A stretch of DNA of 64,000 nucleotides from Malurus cyaneus samueli (Eukaryota > Chordata > Aves > Passeriformes > Maluridae), in contig CM019215.1 in assembly GCA_009741485.1 (NCBI GenBank), positions 82,951,564 to 83,015,563 on the forward strand. The letters are read 5' to 3'. The translations under genes and the position numbers were made by a program. The notes beneath the pieces are model-generated. The model saw nothing but the letters and a program-made list of their open reading frames with translations, was not told the DNA's origin and ran no database searches. Below, one piece after another: positions 9,641-24,831 of the stretch (the first letter of the stretch is position 1; each line of letters opens with the position of its first letter).

Positions 9641-12600
9641 TTGTTTAAAACAACATGCAGCAAATGAACAGTAGCTCTGGCATGAAACCTAGGCTTTCCA
9701 AAAATATAATCTCAGGTATTTTCTCTTTATCGGATATAAATAACTGGTGCTGTCGATTTTCTTTCAAAATGCTTGAGAAAAAGGTATCTTACTGAAAAGT
9801 AGTATAACAAACACTGAAATGAGAGACTACAATATTTTGTGAAAACAGAGATCCTAAATCTATAAATTAGAAAGATGCCTGAGTTTTAATTGCCTTGACT
9901 CCATTTTGAGAGAGGAAGGCTACCAGATAGTCTAATTCAACTTATACATTAACAGCAATCCATATGGTTCAATGCTTTACTCTTTCATATGTGTTTTATA
10001 CTCTACAACAATATGGGCTGACAGGGCTTTTGACTTCTTCGAGAACTGGGAGTCCAGACCTTTGGTTGCTTTCTCTGCCTGCCTGCATGGGAGAGCCCAT
10101 CTGTATTCCATTGCTTCCAGAATAATACAGTTAGTGATGGCATTTGAATATAAGTTATCTGGAAGGTATTCACAATAACAAGTATTGCTGATACAGGATT
10201 AGCTCATGTGTGTCTAGATGTATTAACTTCCTTTTTTTTTCTTTTCATCTTTGCACAGCTTTGCTCAGTATTTGTGAATGCCAGTGAAGTCTGTTCTTTA
10301 GTTGTATACTGGAGAGGGAAGTTCTGGTAGCCTGGCTCAGCTAGCAGGCTTTTAACTCGAGGACCAGTGCAGGCTGTCTGATTCCGTGTGTTTGAATATG
10401 ATGTGTACAGGATGTGACTCAAAAAACATTGTGAACAACACGTGAATTATAAGGTACTGTATACTTTGACGTGTACTTGCTGTGAAAGTAGATAAAATAC
10501 TGAAAGTATTCCAGGAAAAAGAAAACGTTAAAGTTCACATTAACAGTGGTAAGGTATGAAACATGGTAACCAAACTGGGTTTGGAAAGATGACTTCCTCT
10601 GGGCAACATTTCTCATGACATTTTTTGATGCTGTGGATAGGGTGCTATTTGCCACTACTACCTGGACTGACAGTCCAGGGGAACAGAATATCCCATTGCC
10701 AGCAGCATGCTGCTTGTTTAATCTTTATTTGTTTTGACATTTTAAAATTTAATTCATATAAATGACTACTGGCATAGATAGAACCTTTATTTCTCTATTA
10801 CCTGAAGTTTTAAAGAGCTGAAGCCTCCACTGTGTAACTACAGCCAATTCAATTTAAATAGAGAACTCTGGTAAAAATCTTTTCCATTTGACTTGATCTT
10901 TTACCACTAAATTTTGTTCCCTTTTTTTCCCCTTCTGATTATCTCTTTCAGATCCTTATGACTGTTGAGCTTTCTGCAAAAGGGAGTCGATTTCTTATAA
11001 AATAGATAGCTATGCAGAAGGGCAAGGAGAAATGGAGCACTTTAACCTGCTGATGGCCTGTGAGAGAAACACATCGAAAGCTACCACTCTGATCCCTATA
11101 AATAATAAAAGAAAGGTTGAATAAAGGGCTTTTCAGTGCAGTTGTGATACTGGTATTTTTCCTAGTGGTGCTTCCTGTTGCTCATACCTTGTGTTTGAGG
11201 AGTACCAAGACTGGGTTTCTTTGCACTCACCTGTGCTTTCATTCTGTCTGGGAGGCAGGAAGTACTTTCTTTCCCTTGGCAATTCCAGCAACCTTATCCC
11301 AACTTCTTCAGACTTCTGGGTATGGAGTAGGGTCCTGATTAAGTGACTGTTCTTACAAGCTTGTCAGCTCAGTTTCTTCTACACGGTTGCAGCACAACTC
11401 AGCTTATTTTGGAAAGCCCAGCTTCCTTTGAAGCTCTGGATGAATGGTGGCATAAGAGCAAGTTGGCAGCGTGGTAGATGTCCAGTTTCTTCTTTCTCAG
11501 ATGTATGTTCTCTTTTGCTCTAAATCTCTTCTTGATGCTTTGGTTGCTTTTTAGTCAAGTGAGTGAAACGAAAAGATTTTCTTTAATATTTTTGTCACCT
11601 CCTTCCTCTCATGTGAATCCACTGATTGTTTTTTCAGAACCTCAGCTAAGGGATTCCTTTGGGTCATATGTATATGATCTGGGGAATGCAGTTATGTCCA
11701 AATCATTCAGTTAAGCAAAACTGTAGGAGGTGAGGTGAAAAAGTGGATTCTCTCCAGTTTCCTGTTCCTATTACTGGAAAGTCCTTATGGCTTGTTCCTT
11801 TTTCTTTACAACCCAAATCCACAATGACGCTTTTGTAAAGGCTGCCAAACAAATTGATGTGAACTGGCTTATCTCTTGTCACCTGTGCTTTTCACATGTG
11901 GTGTTAAGCAACTGAACTTCCTCATATGCAATGTAAATGTTGTAACAATTCTTCTTTTAATTTAGTCACAAATATGCACAATGCAGTATGCCTAAGGCAG
12001 ACTTCCTTCTTCAGGAGTATTTCTTCTTAAAGTATTCTTTCTTTAAATGGGAAACATGCATTTTGCTTTGTAACTCAACAGTGTCATCTGACAGTACACA
12101 AATCAAGTCTAAGAACGCATCCATTGACTTTGACCTGGTTGCAGTTAATTTAGTGGTAAGTATGATTGAAGAGCATTAGATACTGTGGACCCTGAGACAA
12201 CTCCATTTGGGTGAATAATGGTGCAGCTTGTATTGTACAGTCAGACTTAATTGTGATATTGTCAACTACTTTATTAGATGCTCAGCTAAGCACACTCGTC
12301 CAACAGGTATGTCAGCTGCAAAGATGTGCTTGCTTTGGATGTGGAATGCCATACATCTTTTCCTTTTGCAAAGATTTTCCAAGTAGATAAACCAGCTTAT
12401 ACTGTGTTTCCTGTGCTTGAGCACATTTGAAATAACAGGAAAAAATATGCTTATTCTAGAAAAATCTGGTTAACCACTAAATGTAGTAAAATATAGTCAA
12501 ATTTTATGGAGTGTTTCTGCAGGCTTTGCTTTAGCTGTCATTTGATCAATTTACTGCTGCTTGGAAATTGTTCTCGAAGGAGGATTCCTACATCCAGTGT

Positions 12601-15600
12601 GGTGAATTCTAATGCAGAAGGAAAAAATTATACCATGTTAAATGTCTAGTTGAGTACTTTTGTTGTAATGAGAAGATGCTTGTTTCTGCTGCATATCTGA
12701 CATCTGCACAGTTATTAAGTAGATGCCTCTTGGCTCTTGATTATGCCTCAGGTGAATGGTAAGATGGTACCTCAGGCAGTCTGAGGTAGCATGTCACCAT
12801 ACTGCAATGGAAGCCTTAATTCACTCAACCCCCAATTTAGAAAACAGTAGACAGTTCTTTTATTTGTATCCTATGATGGCTGAACCCATGCCAGAAGTAG
12901 TTTAAAAGATATTTGCCACTTTATGAATGGAAATAAGTCTTTCCCAAGGCATATAGATTGGTATATATGTGTTGCAGAAAATAAAACCCAAAGTCAAACA
13001 GAAAATACTTCTGACTGCTCCTATACATACCTTTATTTTTTCCTGATTTTTTTGCCTCTAGTTTGACATGCTGCAGTCCCTTCTGACTGTTGCTCTAGGT
13101 CTTGCCTGTAAATTTCTGCTGGCATTATTCTGGAACAGGGTAGCAATATCTGATTTTTTAGGTTGCTGTTTGTCAAATTACAGGCATGCTGTCAGGAGTG
13201 TCATTATTTTGTTTTGTTTTGTTTTTCTCCTAGCATTTGCATGGTGAATACAGAATATCCTTAGGTGCATTAGCAATGGGTGCCTTCATCAGAGGTACTG
13301 GTGGTGTCCCATAGCTTCCTCTCAATTGAGATTTCTCTTTTGTAAAGGCAAAAGGAACAGGCACTACATCTTTGGCTGCTGATTGTTATCCTTGCCTTTT
13401 TTAGCACTGATATCACTCTCTAAGAGCATAAGCATTACTGTGGAACAGGTTTGGTTTTGAAATCTGAAGTTTCTGGCTATATTGTCTGGATTTTGTACAA
13501 CTAAATAATTGTGGGTTTGATGTCAGTGTAATTCTTTCCATGATTACACAGTAACAGCCTGTCAATGTATTCCTGCCAAAATTTAGCATGCTGTTTGCCT
13601 CTGAAGTTGAATACTATTAAAATACTACAAGATTAACAGTATAAAAGGGATACAGAACTCTTCAGGCCTGCAAAATATTGTACTCTTCCATCTTGTAGGT
13701 GTCTCTCTGAGGTGCTGTGCTCCATGGAGTGCTTAAGAAGGTACAGCTGAGAAGCTTCTTTTTGGTGCTGATTTGGCTGTCACTGGTCAAGAATTGCTCT
13801 ACTGAAGCCCAAGATTGGTCTGTGTCAGCAGACCTTCACAGCCTCTTTGCTAAAAAGTTGTTTTCTTCCACTCAATGTTTGCAATGAGACTGGAAGCTGT
13901 TCCAGAATCTGGCTGGTCTTTGAAAAGCAGTGGGGACTCTGTGGTTGTAGGTCTGCAGACTCAATAAAATACATAATTTTATTTTTGAAGGCAAAATAAA
14001 GTTGGAGAATTATTCTGGTATGTGAAGGTAAGGACATTATAAAGACTAAGAGTTAAACTTTGCTTTATGCCCTTGTCAGTCCATTTTGGGCAAACAGTCA
14101 TACTTGCAGTTGATCAGAGAGTGAAAAGTTGCAACTATGTGGTTTTGCTTTGTGTATTTAATTTTTTAAGGTCACCTGATAAACATTAAATGTTAGTGTT
14201 CTTTAAAGCACTTTAAAGTTGTATAAACAGTTACACTGTATAAATCATTTTTCTGCGTTTTAAAGTGGGAAGAGATTTTTTGCTAATTTGAGTGATTTTC
14301 ATTATTCAAGAATAAAATAAGAGTCTTAAGGCTGTGTCTCCAAAAATGACACTTGCTGTATTTTCATTGGCACTATCCCTGTGTTTTCACATTCTTCTAG
14401 TTATGCTAGATCACTGTTTAGTCATGTTATAAAAGCTGTCTTGGTAGAAATGTATTATTATTCTGCTATTTTTGATTTGTGAAATTGACCTAGAATTTCA
14501 AATAATTACATTGTCTGTTGCTTTACTTGTTTAAACATTATGAGAGGTGAGATTTTTCTTAAAATTGGAAAGTCACTCAAATGGGGAAATACTGACTGCT
14601 AATTCCTTTTAAAATGCAATTCAACTTTGTCACATGCAAAGTCTGATAGTTTTAATCATACCCAGGGATCTCACATCAGCCTATTTTCTTGATTTGTTAA
14701 AGAGAAGTGTAACAGACTTGGCAAATTGAAAGCAAATTCAAGACTACAAATATTCCCTAATCATGCCATGGTTTTGATTTTGATAAATTGAAAGAACTGT
14801 AAAGTGATGGTTTAGGTTCTTTTTAGAAAACATGAAGGTGTGTAAAGCAGGAAATGAGAGTGTGCACATGCATTTGAAATACATTAACTTGATGGGGAAG
14901 CTGTGTAAGAAGTACCTGCAGTGGTGGACATACAGCTTACTCTTGACATTGGTTATGTAGGCTGAGTTTCTCAGAGTTACTTGTGACTTCAAATTGTGAC
15001 AGTGAATTTCCACTAATTAGTGGAATCCACTTCATTTCCTTCATACAAGCAGGTGTTGCTGGTGATGGCTTCTGTCATCTCGGCTGGGAACCTTCTTGCT
15101 TAACTGCTTCAACACCTGAGAAAGTTGCCTCGGCAGCTGTTTCAGTGAGTGAGAGCCCAGGCTTATTTGAGCAAATGCAGGTGCCTACTTAGGCTTACAG
15201 CCAATACAACTCATAGCACCTGGCTTCCCTATCTGCTCTGCTGAGTGTAAAAGGTGCCTGGGGTGGCTTGGCTACCTGATGGGGCTTATGCTTTTATTGT
15301 CCTGAGTAGCACTTCATCTTGCAAAGGAGGAAGCATTTTTTTTATCCAATGCACTTTAGAGGCTAAACAAAGGTGATAAAATTTGATTGCTTGAATTGTT
15401 TCTTCTTGCAAAAAAAAATGTACTGTGCAGTAAACATGTTTCTATGCCATTAAAGATATGGGGACTGAGTACTTTTACAAGTACTGTTTCTAAGAGGCTG
15501 CTGCTTTGAAGTTGATCTGAAGAGGACCAGTGCTCCCAAATCCCTATTTGCCTCCTGAGCATCCCAGAAGAGGAACAGCACTGTGCAGCCTCTCTCTTGC

Positions 15601-16180
15601 TGATCCTCTTTCTGTTTTGAGGGACTGACCAGTGTGTTTCATTTTTCAGTTTGCCTGGCCTCAGTAACCTCTTATGTTGCTGTTTGTCATGTGTGTACTG
15701 TGACTTCGATGTTAAGCCAGGCTTCCAGACAAAAATGTAATACTTTGGCTTCCAAAAATCTTTGGACAATTGGTTATTGGTTCACTGGGGCTGTGGCACT
15801 TTGGTGTATTAGTGACTGTCCATCTACCCCTTGTAAAAAATCCCTGTGGTTACTTACAAATGTTGGCAGCTACTCTATTGTCTCTTAGTGCTGAAGGACA
15901 GGATAGGGCCAGTTCATAGCCCTGGATGGTAAGAAAATGGAAAGAGTGCCCAAAAACCAATTGAGAGAGATTCTTTTGAACGAAGTACAGGCCCATATTC
16001 CTAGTGAAGGTCTGTGATCTTGTGAGCCATTCAATATGCTAAGTGAAATGTCACCAGTTTCATCTAGATCAGTTTTTGACTTTTAAATACTGGTAGTTTT
16101 GATGATTTTTTTTTCTTTTTAAACTGCTTTCACTAAGAAATAATTTTAACTTATGAGAGTGGCATTTGCTAGTTATTTAA
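9641..16180. other. Intron 1 segment, nothing recognised
   Basis: AT-rich intronic sequence with short, scattered open frames (longest 137 codons on the minus strand at 15356-15769, with no family motif) and a few GTTTT/T-rich patches near 13209-13226. No transposon, exon or RNA gene was recognised. Confidence 0.6.
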
Positions 16181-16182
16181 TT

Positions 16183-16184
<2 letters not shown>

Positions 16185-16218
<34 letters not shown>
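16185..16218 (+). repeat. (GT)17 microsatellite
   Basis: Seventeen perfect GT dinucleotides. Alternating purine-pyrimidine sequence of this length can adopt Z-DNA and is expected to be polymorphic between individuals. Confidence 0.98.
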
Positions 16219-16219
<1 letters not shown>

Positions 16220-19200
16220 CAACTTTCACATGTTTGGGACTGACGGAAAGAAGAAGGGGAAAGTTGATAAAGCTACAGAATTCGTCAAATGTATTGCCTT
16301 TAAATCTTTTAAGTCCACATGTTCTTCTCATTGTCTCAATAAGAAGGCTTTGTTTTAATGTGGGATAAAGAGAAAAAAATGTAGGAAAGTCCGGATGAAA
16401 AACTACTTTTGTTTCCATTTTTAGAGCAGGACTGTATTGCCTTTGGCATTATGCTTGTGGAGGAAATAAAGCTCACAGTTTGTATATGAGTGTGTGGGGA
16501 TCAGATTGTTAAAATTCAGTGTTTAATTAATTATTTTACTATTGCAACTAAGAGACATTACTGCTTTTCCATACTGAGGCAGTCAAGGGTGTTAGCCTTC
16601 TAAACTAATGTGCAATGTTTGTTGTAATTTAAACTTAATAGCTAAATAGAATCAAATCCAGAGTGCTGGCATTGTGCCTGAAGCATTAAAACACACTGGG
16701 AAGAAGTTCTTTTGGGTTGCGGTCACATTCTGTTTGGGGTTTAACTGTTTTTTATTTAAAAGAAGATGCTATTTTATTGCAGGACCTTGAGTAATAGATC
16801 CCCCAACAAGTATTTGATTGAAATACTGCATTTTTTTCTACTTGTTTGAGTCAGATGTGGGTTTTGTGTCAGCATAAGCGGAGCTTTTAATTTTGTGCAT
16901 GCACAGGGCTAATCATTGCTGATTATTTGGTTATGGATTTCTTACTCAAAGAATCTCAAATGGTGCCTTTTGAAACATAAATCTGTTAATCCTGTTCTGT
17001 TTTTAAGCAAAAGGTGGCCAAGTTACAAAGATCTATAGCTATGAAATGTACATTAGCAGGCAGTTTCTTTGGAATACCTTTAATTCTTGAAGAATGTGTG
17101 CCAAACCAGAACATTGCACATGCTTATTTCTCTGTTTCTTGTGTTCTACCAAGTTTCTGTCTTGCAGTATTTATCAAACTATCTTTCAAGGTGTAGTCCT
17201 ATTTGGCAATGATTATTTCCCCAAACAATTTGCAAATTCTGGATCCTACTATCTGAAGATTCTGTATCAAAATATAGTTGGTGCTTGCATTTCACCCAGT
17301 GAAAGCAGAAACTGTGCTCCTATGGATACTGGTGCAATAAGCTTGCTTCTACTGAAGGCCATTTTTACAGCTGGGTGTTAAAGTCATGAAAATCAAACCG
17401 CTGACACAACCTTAATCACAGAGCCACAAGTAGCACTTCTTTATTTTGGTATGACAGTTTCATTGGTACTATTAATAGCTGGTTCCTTACAGGTGTTCGT
17501 GTATAATAATTCTTATCAGACAACACTTGGTAAGTTTTCAAGTTTTCAAATGAGTAATGTTAATTCCAGGATTAATTTTTGAAAAGAGACCTTTTGACTC
17601 TTTTTCTTTTTGAGGTTTTTAGTCATAAAAATCCATATGTTGAAATGTTCATTACTTTTAATTTTTCAAGTGCAGCCCTGTGTTGGGGAGAAAACTAGAA
17701 AGAAACTGGCTTGCCTCTGACAGTGGGCAGCCCCACTCTGATGTTGTCAGTCTTGGAAAAAACATGGATCTCTGTTTTACTGCTCTGCCATTGCTGCTGG
17801 GCTGGCAGGACAGTGTAGGAGGTTTAGCTGCAGCATTGCTCTTTGAGGGAATACTGGGTGTAGCAAAACTGATGAAAAGCTGATATGCTTCTGTTTAAGA
17901 CACCAGCAAGGGAAACTGAGTACGGTAGTAAAGTCTTTACTCTGTTCTTGCTGGGTGGATATAGGGATGTCTTGTGCTTTTAGCAGAGCAGATGATGGAA
18001 GACAGTTCCCCTTGCAAGCCTTTCTGTTGCTCCCCTTTGGGTCTGGTGTATGTGGTGGGGATGGGAGGACAAAGGAGTGACTGTGTACAGAACATGAACC
18101 TGGAACAGCTTAGGTGGCTATAGTCACTCTTCAGATGGCTTGAAGAAACACCCTCCGCGGAGTGAACTGTAGAAGTTGTTGTTCCCTCGTACGGTTATCA
18201 CTGAGCCTCATTTTAAAGCAGCTGAGGGCTGGCACGCTGCCTCTACCAGGTAGTGCCGGTTAATGCAATAATACACCAGGACATAATTATCTTGACCTCT
18301 GGAGAAACTGAACTGAGAGTAATTTGTTTCAGAAATGAGCAATTTTCTGTGTGTGGCTTCTGGCATCTATAAAGCAAACAAGTCAGTGTTCAACTCCAGT
18401 TATGACCTCTCTGGGACTGCTGTTGAAACATGGCTAGCAGACGTGGTGTGGTACTGATATACTTCTTTCTCCCTGGCCTCTATCTGAGCTTTTTGACATT
18501 TGGAAAATGCATATAAAGTTTATATACAATTGATAATGCACTGCTATGGATTTCAGAATTGTATCAGATACTGTAGTATGCATGTGTATATAGCTGCACC
18601 TTTTAATAGTTTAGGTAGTAAAGAACTTGATCTGGATTTAGCTGACAGTTCTTGGCTTTTAAGAGATTTTGTAAGAGGAATGGCTTAATTAGCAAGGAGA
18701 CCAGCCTTGCAGAACTAACACTCCTGACATTGCTATCTTGTTAATACATTTAGTCACACTTAGTTTGTTAATTATGGGGCAAAAGGCTGACTAATCCAGT
18801 GGAAGTGTGTAGAGGTGGGGTGCCTTAGAGAGTGAGGAGGAGAAATGATAAAGGTAAATCATTGGTTGTTTCAATGGCCTGTCAACATTGCTGCAGTCAA
18901 GTCCAACCAAATCAAATCCTCAGCTCCTAAGAGGTGGTTTTGCATCATCAGTGTCTAGGGCAGGAAATAGATTATATGCATTCAACGCTGAAGGCTGCTA
19001 ATAAAGTAAGAACTAGGAAAAGATGAGAACTCCTAAAATTTGCTCCAGTTGGAAACCTTTCAGGGGTTTTTGGTTGGTCTTCAGTTGTAGGTGACCTTGA
19101 TTAGCCACTCTGGTGTATTGAGTGCTGGGAAAATGGCAGGAATATATAGTTAGCAGTGGGAAGAGAGAATAAAGGTAGAATGGCCCCTTTCAGTGGAAGC

Positions 19201-22200
19201 ATGCAAGAGTGAAACTGAGTTCATGCACAAAAAGGTATTTTTCAAGAAAGCTTGTTTACAAGTTTAAAGCAATGAGTTGCTTTGTCTGGATGTTGTGGAT
19301 AAACTTGAGACGCGTGAAGTAAGTTAAGGGTGAACATGACAAGCTGCTTTAAGGTAAATACTACTGTTCTGCATCGGCAGTTCTGGATTGGTGTAATTAA
19401 ATTCTGACTTGATTCCTTGGCTGCTTTGTTACCATGATCTGGTCATCATTCTCAGTACCTCAGCCACACCTGGCTTTTCTTGGGATTCCACTTTTAAATG
19501 ATTTCCTGTGAACTCCTCATAACAAAGTGTGAACACTGGTGGTTGAGCTTTGTAGTGAGTGTTTTGGTAAGTAATGACACTTTATATAGACAGAGGTGCT
19601 TTGCGTCACTTCCTTAAACACTTTCAAGAAAAGGTGCTGTTCTGTACAGCTGTGAGAGGACCTTGTTGGGTATCCAGACCTCATGAGAGTGCAGTTTGTA
19701 GAGGAATAAGTTGGGTCCATGCTCTTTCCACCTTCCCTGGAGACTCTTAAGTGCATCGAAACTTGAGATGGGCATGGAAACTTTCATCAGGTTTCTTTGT
19801 GGGAAAAGAAACTTGTGTGTGGGAAGAATAAAGAGGAGAAAATAAGAAATTTTTGCCATCAATGGGGAGGGTCAAATGGCATAGGGAGAAGAAGAAAATC
19901 CAAAATCTGAATGCAGACTACTGTTTGGAGCAGGACTGGGCCATTGTTTCCCTTTTTTCCCTGCCAGGGACAGGAAGCTTGTGACCTAGAAGTCCAGTAA
20001 GACAGTAATGACTGTTCTTAAGTTGTTGAATTTTATTTCATGTTGGAGTGAAAATTAGCAGAGAGTACTCTCCATTTTTCTATCTTGATTTTTTTTTTTC
20101 CCTGCAGCATCATGCAGCACAGATATTTAATGAAGTTATGCTCCTGTTCCCTGTAACACTGATGATACAGTAGCAGTGTCGTGCTCTCCCCCTTCCCTAC
20201 CTGCATGCAGGGCTGTGCTGTGGTGGCAAAGTTTTCCACCTGGGAGATGGAGACAGTGGTTCTGGCTGGTTTTGAAAGGGAAGATGAGCCCTTTGTGCGG
20301 ATAAGATATTAATGGTGAAAGGTTTTTTTGATAAGGGGGGCAAATGAAGTAACTGTTAACTGTTTTGATTAGTATTTTGTATCCAATTAAAACCCCTAAC
20401 CTTTCCTAGTCCATTGGAGAGGACGCAATATGCATAAACTTGGTCATAACAGTCCTTATATTTTCCAGGCCTCCTTATGGTTTTTTTTATGCCTTGGAAG
20501 AAATCACTTGCCTGGAGTTACTGCCTTTGCTTTATTCATTCTGTTGTTTGAAAGCAGGCTTTTAAAGTGTAGCTGCACACCTTAGTCTGGCTGAAGACAA
20601 TGCTTGGATAAATGCACTTCCCAACATTCTACAAATGTGTGGCTGTGCTTGCAGGAAAGATCTGGTCATGCCTAAACTGGAACTTTTTATCACAATTGAA
20701 ACGTATTTTTAAGCAGCAAGAAATTTTGTGCCTCCAGTATATTAGCTTTCTACCCCTTTTATTCTCAGATCTTATCTCCTGTGGTATCTTTTCTGATTTG
20801 GGCTCTATCTGTTTTATATGAAAATTAGCCACCCACCTCCTGTGCTGTTAGGTTTTTGGTTATTAGGAAATCTTTTGCCAGAATCACTGTCATAGAGCAG
20901 CTGTAGCTGCCACTATTTCCCCCCTTCCCTTTCCAAGCTTTCAGAGAAACTGATGGCTAACTTTACAGCTGATGTCAGCCCTTCAGCTTCCCAAGTTGAG
21001 TGGGAAGGGAGGAAAACTCCTCAATCGGCAGTCTTCTCTCCAGATATGAGGTTATGAAGTATGTGTCTTTCTACTGTGTCATAACTGGAGTATTGTGCAG
21101 TGATGTAGTGCTGGGCAATGAGCAAAGTAATTCATGATATTTCTATCTGTCCTGCTCTGAGACTTGTGAATTTGCCAGTTTATTCCCAGACTTGATTTTT
21201 TTGCACGCTTAAAAAAGCCACAAAGTTAGCCAAGAGCAATTTGGTTCTTTTCTATTAACGATTTAGCCGTGTCCAGATGTACAGAGATTTACATACTTCT
21301 TCCACCCATGAGGAGCTGTGGGACTATTGCATCTGAGTGTAGTTTCAGGAAGTGATAAGGTTTCTGTTCCAGCAGAAAGTTGTACGTATCTTCTGGAAAG
21401 AACATTTCAAGTCATTAGTTGAATATTACCTATTGAAAATTTTATGTGTATCTTGTTCATCTGGATACAAAATAGGTTGTTGCAGAAGGTATGTGTTGCT
21501 TTGGCATAGTGGCAGCCTTTTAAAATAAGTCTTGGACTCTGATGAAGAATAGAAATGCTTCTGTTTTTTTGGCAAAAAAATTATTCACTGTGGTTATTGT
21601 AGAAAATGCATGTTGTAAAGATTCAAGCTATGTTGTCCTGACAAAGAGAAATTTTAATATAATTAATCTTTTAAAAAAGAAGGAAATTAATATGAGTAGG
21701 ATGAAATCCTTGTGTTCTTACATATGCTTGGATGATTTTCGGTTTTCTTATGTGTTCAATTTCTTCACATTTTACAGCACTGGCATCTGGTTTTCTAATT
21801 CCTGAGCTACTTTTCTATTCCTCCTTAGTGTCAGTGAGGAGGGTTTGCTTATGGATAACTGGCATAGCAACTGAGAATCGAGAAAAGAAAATAAAGTAGT
21901 ACTTTATCATTTGGAAGGTCTAGAAGTGGAGTATGTATGATGTTTGTTGGCAAGTAATACTGCTTAAAGTTAGTTACTGCTTTTGTGTATTCTGTTTATT
22001 AAATACAGTTTTGCACTAAATCAGCTGGAATCTTTGATGTCTGAATTAACGTTTCAGGGAAGAAAGGCAGAAGTGGTTAACACAGGTTATATTTGGCAAC
22101 ACAATGTGGTGCTGATGCAGGGCATTGGGGATCTTCTGCAGGGTTCTGCTACCACCGTGACTGGTGAGTTTGGTAGCGCTATTTCCTAGAAACTTCCTGT

Positions 22201-24220
22201 TATAAGACTGTCCTATTTTGCCTTCTGTGTTTCTCACTAGACTTTTACAGTGTGCAATCCCAAAGTTTCCTGCATTGACTGTCTGTTTCATAACATGTCA
22301 ATCCAAATGAACCAACTATGAGAGAAAACTGTGTGAGGAAGAGAGAGGATGTTTTACAGTGGTGAATAATCTTTGTACCACTTTCGGGTGAAGCAAGTGG
22401 TTTGGAGCATGGTCTTAAGGTCTTTTTTCACAATTTTCACAAGGGACAAGGGATTTTGTGTCTGATTTGGCTGTATGCATAAAATCCTAAAAAAGTCTGA
22501 TCATGCAGACAAATAGGGACTTTCTGGTCTTGTTTGTCAGACTCCTGAGGAGACTTTTTCTCCATTCTGACCATATTCCAGTCCTTATAACCTTTTCTTC
22601 TGTCAGACTTGGCATCCTTGTAGGCTTGTGAAGTATTTTCTGGACTGTCAGAACTATGGCTTTACAGAATTTCTCTTCCTCAGTAAGCTGTGATGAGACT
22701 GGGAAGCAGAAGTGAAATCTAATAGCATCTCTTCTGGTTTTTGGTGTTCTGGATATTTTGGGTCAGAAGGCAGAACTGTGCTGTAATCTAAATGAGGGCT
22801 GTTAGAAGTAGAATCAGCATTATGTAGAAGAGAAATGGGAGTGGTAGTTTTGAAATAAAACAGAGGCAGAAGTTATCTGCTGAAGTAGATTATTAAAACC
22901 CCACCAAGGATCTAGTTAAACAAGAGGCTGAGCAAAGAGGTTGATGCTGGATGTTAGTTAAGAGGAGGTGGTAGTCAGGGAGAGAGGGCAGAGGATAGCT
23001 GTTTTGAGGACCAGTGCAGCTGGGCTGGCTAAGCAGTGAAACTAGGAAGAATTCAGGACCCTGCTAGTGGAATCAATCAAGTATGGGGAGAAGCGAAAGG
23101 CAGATTTTGGTCTTTTAGAAGAGATGAACTACAGAATGCCAATTCTGAAATAAAAAATGTGGAATTACGTATTTGAAGGGAGTTAGTGTTTTGTTGCCAT
23201 TTGAATTTGACAATATGAAGACACATTGTTAGTTATTAGTTTGAAAACCAAACCCCTCAAATTCTGTTGTGGCAGGTATGGAGATAAGAGTCAGGTATGT
23301 ATATTTCTATCAAATGAATAGCTTATATGTTTAAATTCATCCTTTAAAAATCTTTGATAAGCTGTGACTGACTGAAGCATCTGATGCTCTGTTTTGATTG
23401 AAATTTAACATGGAGCAACAGTCTTTCAATCAGAAACCTGCCTGGGATAGAGTAATCATATGTCTTTTTGGTTTCTGAATAACAGCTTGCGACAATTTCT
23501 TTTGTTGTTAAAAAACAATTACTTATTGCTATTTCTGAACTATTTAAGAAATGAAACTGACGTTGTTTATTGCAGTTCAAGTATAGAGGCTCCACAAGTA
23601 CCGCATGTGCTACAGTGATAACCTTCCTTCAGTTCTGTGTTGGATTGTTATGCCAAATGCGGTCTTTGTGCTGTAGTACAATGGCTGACGTCTTGTGTGT
23701 TGGGGTTCTCAGTGCTAACCTTTTCAGTTTTAAATATAAACAGGTTGGATACATCAGATTTCTTCCAATTGGAATAAATGTGTTGTACTTATCTTCTCTT
23801 GATGTCTTTGTATTTTGAGAAGGCAAAATCACTCGTTCTTACATATGTAAACACAGAGGATAGTAAAAGTCTCCAGTACTGAGGTAATTAAATCTGGAAT
23901 GACTCTTAAAATGCTAGATAAATAGAAACAGTGACTGCCCATTTATTGACTATTTAAAGTAACTTTGACAACATAATTGTCAAAAGACAAAAAAAAAAAT
24001 CTGTGCAGAATAAGATATCTACAAAAGTATCTTGTGCTTTATAGGCTGCTGCTTATGTGGTGTATTGGCCAGATTCAGTCCTTAATCACTGTGTACCTTT
24101 TTCATCAATGAGAGAGAGGAAAGGTGTGGAAGAACCGTGTGATAAGCACAGCCTTGTTCTGCCAATTGACGGGGATGATTTAAAGAATACAGGCACCAAT
24201 GGAAATAATGGCCTTATTTT
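16220..24220. other. Intron 1 segment, nothing recognised
   Basis: AT-rich intronic sequence. Open frames are under 100 codons, unconserved in appearance, and often mirrored on the opposite strand. No repeat family was recognised. Confidence 0.6.
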
Positions 24221-24529
24221 ACTGTGAATATTAAGGCAGCACAAAAATAAAAGGACACATTCAATGAAACTATGTGCTTGGCTTTAGCAATAAGCAAAAA
24301 TAAGCAAGGTAATGCACCTAATTATTACTATGCGAGAGAAAGGAGAGTGAAGGAGAAAGTTACATCACAAATTGTCCAAATATGTTACCATCATCCAGAG
24401 TCCACAGTCGCTGGGGAGCTCCATTTTGCAGCGAGGTCCTGGAGAACCCTTCTCGACAATTGGGAAAATCCTACGCGGTGTGTCCACCTACAGGTGAGGT
24501 CTCCAAATTTGCCCCAAAAGTGAGTCTGG

Positions 24530-24537
24530 CTTTTATA
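24530..24537 (-). promoter_or_regulatory. TATA box of the LTR-like element
   Basis: The minus strand reads GGCCTATAAAAGCC, a near-ideal TATA box flanked by GC-rich sequence. Transcription would begin about 25-30 bases further along the minus strand, near 24500, antisense to GMDS. Confidence 0.55.
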
Positions 24538-24597
24538 GGCCCAAATCAGCAAGTCGAAGTGACTTGATTATATTTTTAGCACAGAAACTCCCGGTTT

Positions 24598-24605
24598 TGA
24601 CGTCA
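24598..24605 (-). promoter_or_regulatory. Full palindromic CRE (TGACGTCA)
   Basis: A perfect CREB/ATF palindrome, 60 bases upstream of the minus-strand TATA box. The spacing fits a functional promoter. It retains its CpG in a region where most intronic CpGs are lost. Confidence 0.7.
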
Positions 24606-24831
24606 CACTTCCTGACCAGCAAGGGCCAGGGCTTGGCCAGACCTTGTCTGGGAGGGCTTTCCCCTGAAACACCTTACAAATAAGCCTCAATTCTTGTTAG
24701 TTGGGAAAGTTTCTTAATATGATACATTTCTTACACATAACTACGCAAGGCTATGAAGAGCTGGCCTAAGCTGGCTATTTTTAGCTACAGAATTTGTTAG
24801 TCCCACAGCGCCCACGGTCCATCTTGTAGCT

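Noticed and set aside
18230..18265. CTCF-like word CTACCAGGTAGTGCC
   Set aside because: Only a partial match to the core, with no supporting context.
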